21,323 nt of DNA, from positions 496,886 through 518,208 of the forward strand of contig BFEA01000444.1 of assembly GCA_003427395.1 (NCBI GenBank), written 5' to 3'. The notes beneath the pieces were generated by a model that was not told the origin of the DNA, did no database searches, and saw only the letters and a list, made by a program, of their open reading frames with translations. This document shows, in pieces, positions 16,898 to 21,323 of this stretch. Positions within the stretch are counted from its first letter, which is position 1, and every line of letters starts with the position of its first letter. The stretch is from Chara braunii (Eukaryota; Streptophyta; Charophyceae; Charales; Characeae). A program made the position numbers and the translations under genes.

Positions 16898-19800
16898 ATG
16901 GATTGGGTGTCTGCATTGTACGAAAGAAACCGCGCATGGAAACAAACCCTACAAATGGTAGACTTGGATCTCAGGACCATTAATGTTAATGGCCTGGCGT
17001 CAACCAGTCCGGAAAAAACCCAAGCAATATGGGATCTCCTGAGAGGGGTGGGTGGTAGGGTTTGGCCACACGTAGTGTGTGTTCGCGGGACACACCTAAT
17101 GGACACACCTAGCCACCGTAGGGTACTCAAATCGGTCTGGCCATACCAGTCTTACCAAGCACACTCCCCGGGCCAGGGAGGGCGGGGGTGGCAATATGGA
17201 TTCCTGCCTACTCAAGACTAGAGGTGATCTACTGGGACACAGATAAGGAAGAGGCCAAGTGGGTATCCATATTGGGGATGCTGGAATTGGAAGTGATTCA
17301 TATTGTGTGCATATATGCACCAAACACACCACATGAACGCAGAATCTTCCTAGAAAAAATCACATCCATAGTACACCCCAACATCCCCTTGATTTTGGCC
17401 GGGGATTTTAACGCAACTCCAGACAGATGGCTCGATCGGTGGAAAGTGCCCGCATCCACGGTGAGGAACGTGGAAGAAGATGAACGAATGATACGAGAGG
17501 TGTGTGACGCCCTATCACTCTTTGATTCCTTTAGGCACCGGTATCCCAAAGAACGGTTTTTCACATGCATAAGAAATAACGACTCAGCCCGGTCAAAAGA
17601 CCCGATCGGGGGCTAGGGTACTATAAACTAAACACATCCCTTTTGAAATTAAAGTCTTTCCAAAAATACCTTCGGCATGCCTGAGACTATTGGAAAGAAT
17701 GACGACTTGAACTAGACAGTCATATCACATGGTCTAACAATGACTTAATATACCTCGCAAGGAAAAACAACGAATACTCTAAGAGCATCGCAGCCCAGAG
17801 ATACCATCAGGAAATTGAGATAATGTCCCAACTCTTAGATCTGGAACAACAAGAACCGCCGCATACACCGGACCCCCCGAATTAAGGGGAAAACATGCGC
17901 ATTCAGGAATTAAAAGATCAACTATTCAAACAAGCTCAGTATCGCTGGCAAAACGCAAGAATCCGCGCGAAACTCTCTAAACACAAAACAGAAGGTGCAA
18001 TGGACGCACATTTCTTTGGCTTAGCACGAGCGAAAGCAAGACGCAATACCATTGAAACTCTATATGACCCAGACGCGGATGAAGCATCACCCGCCCTGAC
18101 GACAGCAAGATGTATGAAAATAGCCCGGGATTTTTACAAAGACCTTTTTGCCTCACACATCCCACCTATTGATGAAGGGTCCAGCCAATTAGAGATAGAC
18201 AACTTCCTGGCCCCCCTGGACAAGTCTCTCTCTCAGGCTAAAAGAGAGCGCCTCAAAATCCCCCTCTCCAACCAAGAAATCTGGACGGCCCTCATGCAAA
18301 TGGAGGAGGATAAATCGTCAGGGATCGACGGTTTCCCCAAAGAATTTTAGGAAACAATGTGGGACCCGCTCAATCAGGACCTCATGAAATTTTATGACAA
18401 AGTGTGGGAAACAGGGGACATGGGAGAGATGGTGGACAAAGGAGTGCTTACCCTACTCTATAAAAAAGGTGATAGCATGAACATACGAAACTATAGACCA
18501 ATCACCTTGCTCACAGTTACGTACAAACTACTGGCTAAAGCATTGGCCAACAGGATGATTCCAGTAATGAAAGATATCATCCACCCGACACAAACAGGGT
18601 TCATGCAAAATAGGAACATCCAAGATAATATACTCCTAGTACATGAGGTATTACAACTGACCAGTCACTTGAACCAGAACGCTGCACTGGTGTTCATAGA
18701 TTTTGAAAAAGCTTATGATCATGTAGATTGAGAGTTCTCAGACAAGTGTCTTCAAAGAATGAATTTTGGGCCGGTGTTCAGGAGATGGATACGAATTCTC
18801 CACCAAAATGCCACCACAAGCGTACAAATAAATGGCTCGCTGACCCCTCCCATAAAATTGGAACGCTCAGTGCGACAAAGGGATCCAATAACCTCTTTCC
18901 TGTTTTTAATTATTATGGAAGCCCTATATGCAAATATTCGAAAAAACAAGGACCTCTCACGGATTAAGGTAACTCACATCCCCGAAGAGGCGGTCCCGAT
19001 ATGCTCATTGTTTGCAGATGACCTCACAATAATGGTAGAAGCCACGACCAGGAACCTGGAAGAAATCCAGAGAGTGATGGAGTGTTTTGCCCAGGTGTCG
19101 GACATGATGGTCAACTGGGGGAGTAAGACACAAGGATGGTGGATCCACTCCCAAGGTGGGCACCCCCCGGAGTCTCCTCGCATCTCGTGGCAACCTTTGG
19201 AGACCCCGATTAGAATCTTGGGAGTTTCAATGGCAGCAACAGGTTGCCCACCAAATAACGACGAATGGATTAGGGCCCCGACCCTGACCAAGTTAGCCAA
19301 CTGGGGAAATAGATCCACCTCCCTCCTGGGTAGGGCGTTGGCAATAAACAACGTGATATTCGCCTCTCTATGGTACAAATCCTTGGTCTGGCCTCTAAAC
19401 AAAGAGGCGTGGCGGCTTTCTTATGGCGGGGGGATGACGATCTGGAAAACGTTATCAGCAGGGTAGCATGGGACTCAGTCATCCAACCCAAAAAAGCAGG
19501 AGGGCTAGAGATAATAGACCCAACAACGCAAGCCCAAGCCCTGCGTCTCCAATGGATCAAGAAACTGATTTTTGACACGGACAGCCCCTGGCAACCTCTG
19601 GCTTTAGAACACCTAGCACGTTTAGCCCCACCCGCCCCCCCTGAAGTACACCCCCTCACGTGGAACAAGGACCGATTCTGGACAATCCCAAGAAAATGGT
19701 CCGACAGAGGGGGGAACACAGAAGGGACAATGGATCAATTCTGGCCCTCTCTGTTAAAAAGCTAGCGGCCTCTCCCCCTACGAGAACGGCAACAACCCGA

Positions 19801-21096
19801 TCGGTGGGAGGAGATAATCCGACAACCTCTATTTGGAAACCGATGGCTTACAAACAGTCAGGGACAAGTGATGAATAGCTCAACCCCGCCATAGAAAGGC
19901 TGGGTAAAGCGTGTGATTAGAGTAAGGGACATATGGAATGAAAGGAACCAAAACTGGAAAACCGCAGAGGAACTGCACCTGACATTAAAACATTGCCACC
20001 ACGTTTCACAGAACTTGGATGAACTTATAGAGAGAATCCCACTCGCCTGGTACATAAGAAAAGGACCCAGGCTGAAGGAGGGGGACTGGGTAGGAATTAG
20101 AGGAGACCCGGAACACCTTGGGAGAGTCCATCTGACGAAACCCCAGGACGCCCTGGTGGAAAGATATGCAATTTGCCAATCCCAAGCGCTACAAGGCAGT
20201 CGGGCCTCTTTCACATGGATGGATACGATAGAGATCTTCCGGGTGCGGGTCCTGGGGGAGGGAGAGGAGGCACGAGCTTTCAAACCAGCCACACGGCTAC
20301 AAGACCTACCCTTTGATCCCGAGGAGTGGACATGGAATCCAGGGGGAAGAAGATCAGGCCCCACCAAGAAGATCAGCCTCCATAAACTCTTTGTCAAATT
20401 TACCTATAGAATGCTTAGACCTAAGAGATGCTTGAGAGACTTGATAAATGACAGATGGGCAAAGCATCTTAATGTCGACCGGTCGCTCCTTAAACCAATC
20501 CCCTGGTTTCAGGAAGGAAAATCAAAACCGGCAAAAATCACTTCACTGCAGTGGCAGATCGCCCACCGCTGCCTCCCGACCATAAACTGGCTAATAGATC
20601 ACACGAATCTGGAGCAAAAAGGAAAAGCTCTACCCTGGTGTCCACGATGTCTGCAGGTTTTTCCTTCAAGGAAAAGGGCAGAAACCATTGAACATGTTTT
20701 CATGCAGTGCCCAACCGTACAACTAACATGGCACTGGTGGGACAGGATATGGAGGAAAATGACTCCAGACCCACCATGGCCCTGATCATGGCGGACCATC
20801 CTCACAGGATTCTGCCTACAGGCCCGGGAGGCATTTGACTTCGTAGAAAACATGTTCAAACTGGGCCAGAGAGCAGACGAGGGCTCTGGTGGCAAAGGTG
20901 CATCTTGGTAATGGAGCAAGTGAGAATAGAAGGCCCAGAGCTGACCGCTCAGATCCAACAACAATTGAACATGGAAATTATGAGGAGATGGTAACTGCTG
21001 AAATCCCAGCTGGACCTCTTCCGCAAAAATAGAGACATCAAACGGGCAATCTCCTCCTTCTGCAGAGATTGGCTAGGAGGAGAGAGAGGAGGATGA
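16898..21096 (+). pseudogene. LINE ORF2, broken: AP endonuclease and reverse transcriptase
   Basis: ORF2 nicks the target and reverse-transcribes the element RNA at it. ATG at 16898. Endonuclease (about 16950-17620): INVNGL with the Asn, GDFN at 17401-17412; the expected QETH reads RGTH at 17085, losing the catalytic Glu. RT (about 18280-19140): NYRPITLL, HPTQTGF, FIDFEKAYD, FADDL (from 19011). C-terminal motif: Cys 20639, Cys 20648, His 20693, Cys 20708 (zf-RVT-like). Breaks: frame changes near 17160-17188, 17600, 19400 and 20790-20880; in-frame stops at 17682, 17700, 17883, 18348, 18729, 19763, 19892, 20783 and 20992. Final TGA at 21094-21096. Reading the frames in order gives about 1,400 codons, the usual size for plant L1 ORF2, so little sequence is lost. 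Certainly non-functional. Confidence 0.92.
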
Positions 21097-21323
21097 GTAG
21101 CAAGAGTAGAATGGGGGGGGGACAACGACAAGGTGCATCTAGGGGATCTGGCGGAGTGCAGGGACTACCGCCTGCCATAGAGCCCTCCTTCCCAATGCGC
21201 CCTCCAACAGATTTTCCCGACCCATTCCCCCCACATCCACTTGCTCTAGCGGAGACGATAACGGAATGACACATCGCAGCAGAAAGTTGCGGTGGAAGCC
21301 GTCACTTTTTTTTTTTTTTTTTT
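21097..21323 (+). other. LINE 3' region and terminal poly-T
   Basis: About 209 bases of 3' untranslated sequence with a G9 run at 21113-21121, then CAC and T18 from 21306 to the window edge. No AATAAA is seen. The poly-T is opposite in sense to a normal LINE tail, so it is either flanking target DNA or the reversed tail of the next element. Confidence 0.6.

Larger units (their letters stand above)
13788..21305 (+). mobile_element. L1-type LINE, near full length, inactivated
   Basis: About 7.5 kb with a short 5' region, ORF1 (14035-16853), a 44-bp gap, ORF2 (16898-21096) and a 3' region. ORF1 ends in the CX2CX4HX6C knuckle type of plant LINEs followed by a further long region; ORF2 holds APE endonuclease, RT with FADD and a terminal Cys/Cys/His/Cys motif. 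Both frames are broken many times, so the copy cannot be autonomous. Ends are inferred from the flanking poly-T tracts; the element lacks an obvious plus-strand poly-A tail. Confidence 0.85.

Overview
This window is eukaryotic nuclear DNA made mostly of transposable elements. There is no credible single-copy host gene and no prokaryotic organisation. The two large coding blocks are retrotransposon-derived: the 3' part of a Ty3/gypsy chromovirus (positions 1 to about 4470) and a nearly full-length but heavily mutated L1-type non-LTR element (LINE, about 13788-21305). The LINE has a zinc-knuckle ORF1 followed by an ORF2 with AP-endonuclease, reverse transcriptase and a C-terminal Cys/His motif. 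That layout, the chromodomain gypsy and an initiator-Met-type primer binding site at 10439 all point to the plant lineage. A streptophyte alga such as a charophyte is my best guess, but this is inference and not a species identification.

Layout. 2-3028: open pol reading frame of the chromovirus (RT, RNase H, integrase, chromodomain), cut by the left edge of the window. 3029-4473: pyrimidine-rich non-coding sequence with GC-rich hairpins and a (CAGTC)n tract, ending at a candidate polypurine tract/LTR start. 4474-8895: gene-free, with a GTCTGG-rich tandem repeat (6121-6257), a three-unit repeat of about 120 bp (6440-6800) and single hairpins. 8896-9582: a striking array of about eight 35-nt imperfect palindromes sharing a loop ATCTTA, with stems that change in a compensated way, roughly every 100 nt at first. 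10439: primer-binding-site-like sequence, suggesting an LTR ends at 10437. 11090-13400: several low-complexity and inverted repeats, including a C-rich/G-rich inverted pair. 13597-13787: (TG)n and poly-T. 13788-21305: the LINE, followed by another poly-T at the right edge.

How the parts relate. The chromovirus pol is uninterrupted over about 1,000 codons but has an RNase H catalytic Asp-to-Asn change, so it looks fairly young but probably not autonomous. The LINE is older: at least six frame changes and about a dozen in-frame stops, several of which fit a Trp TGG to TGA/TAG change, as expected from decay of methylated cytosines. The most unusual, least explained structure is the hairpin array at 8.9-9.6 kb.
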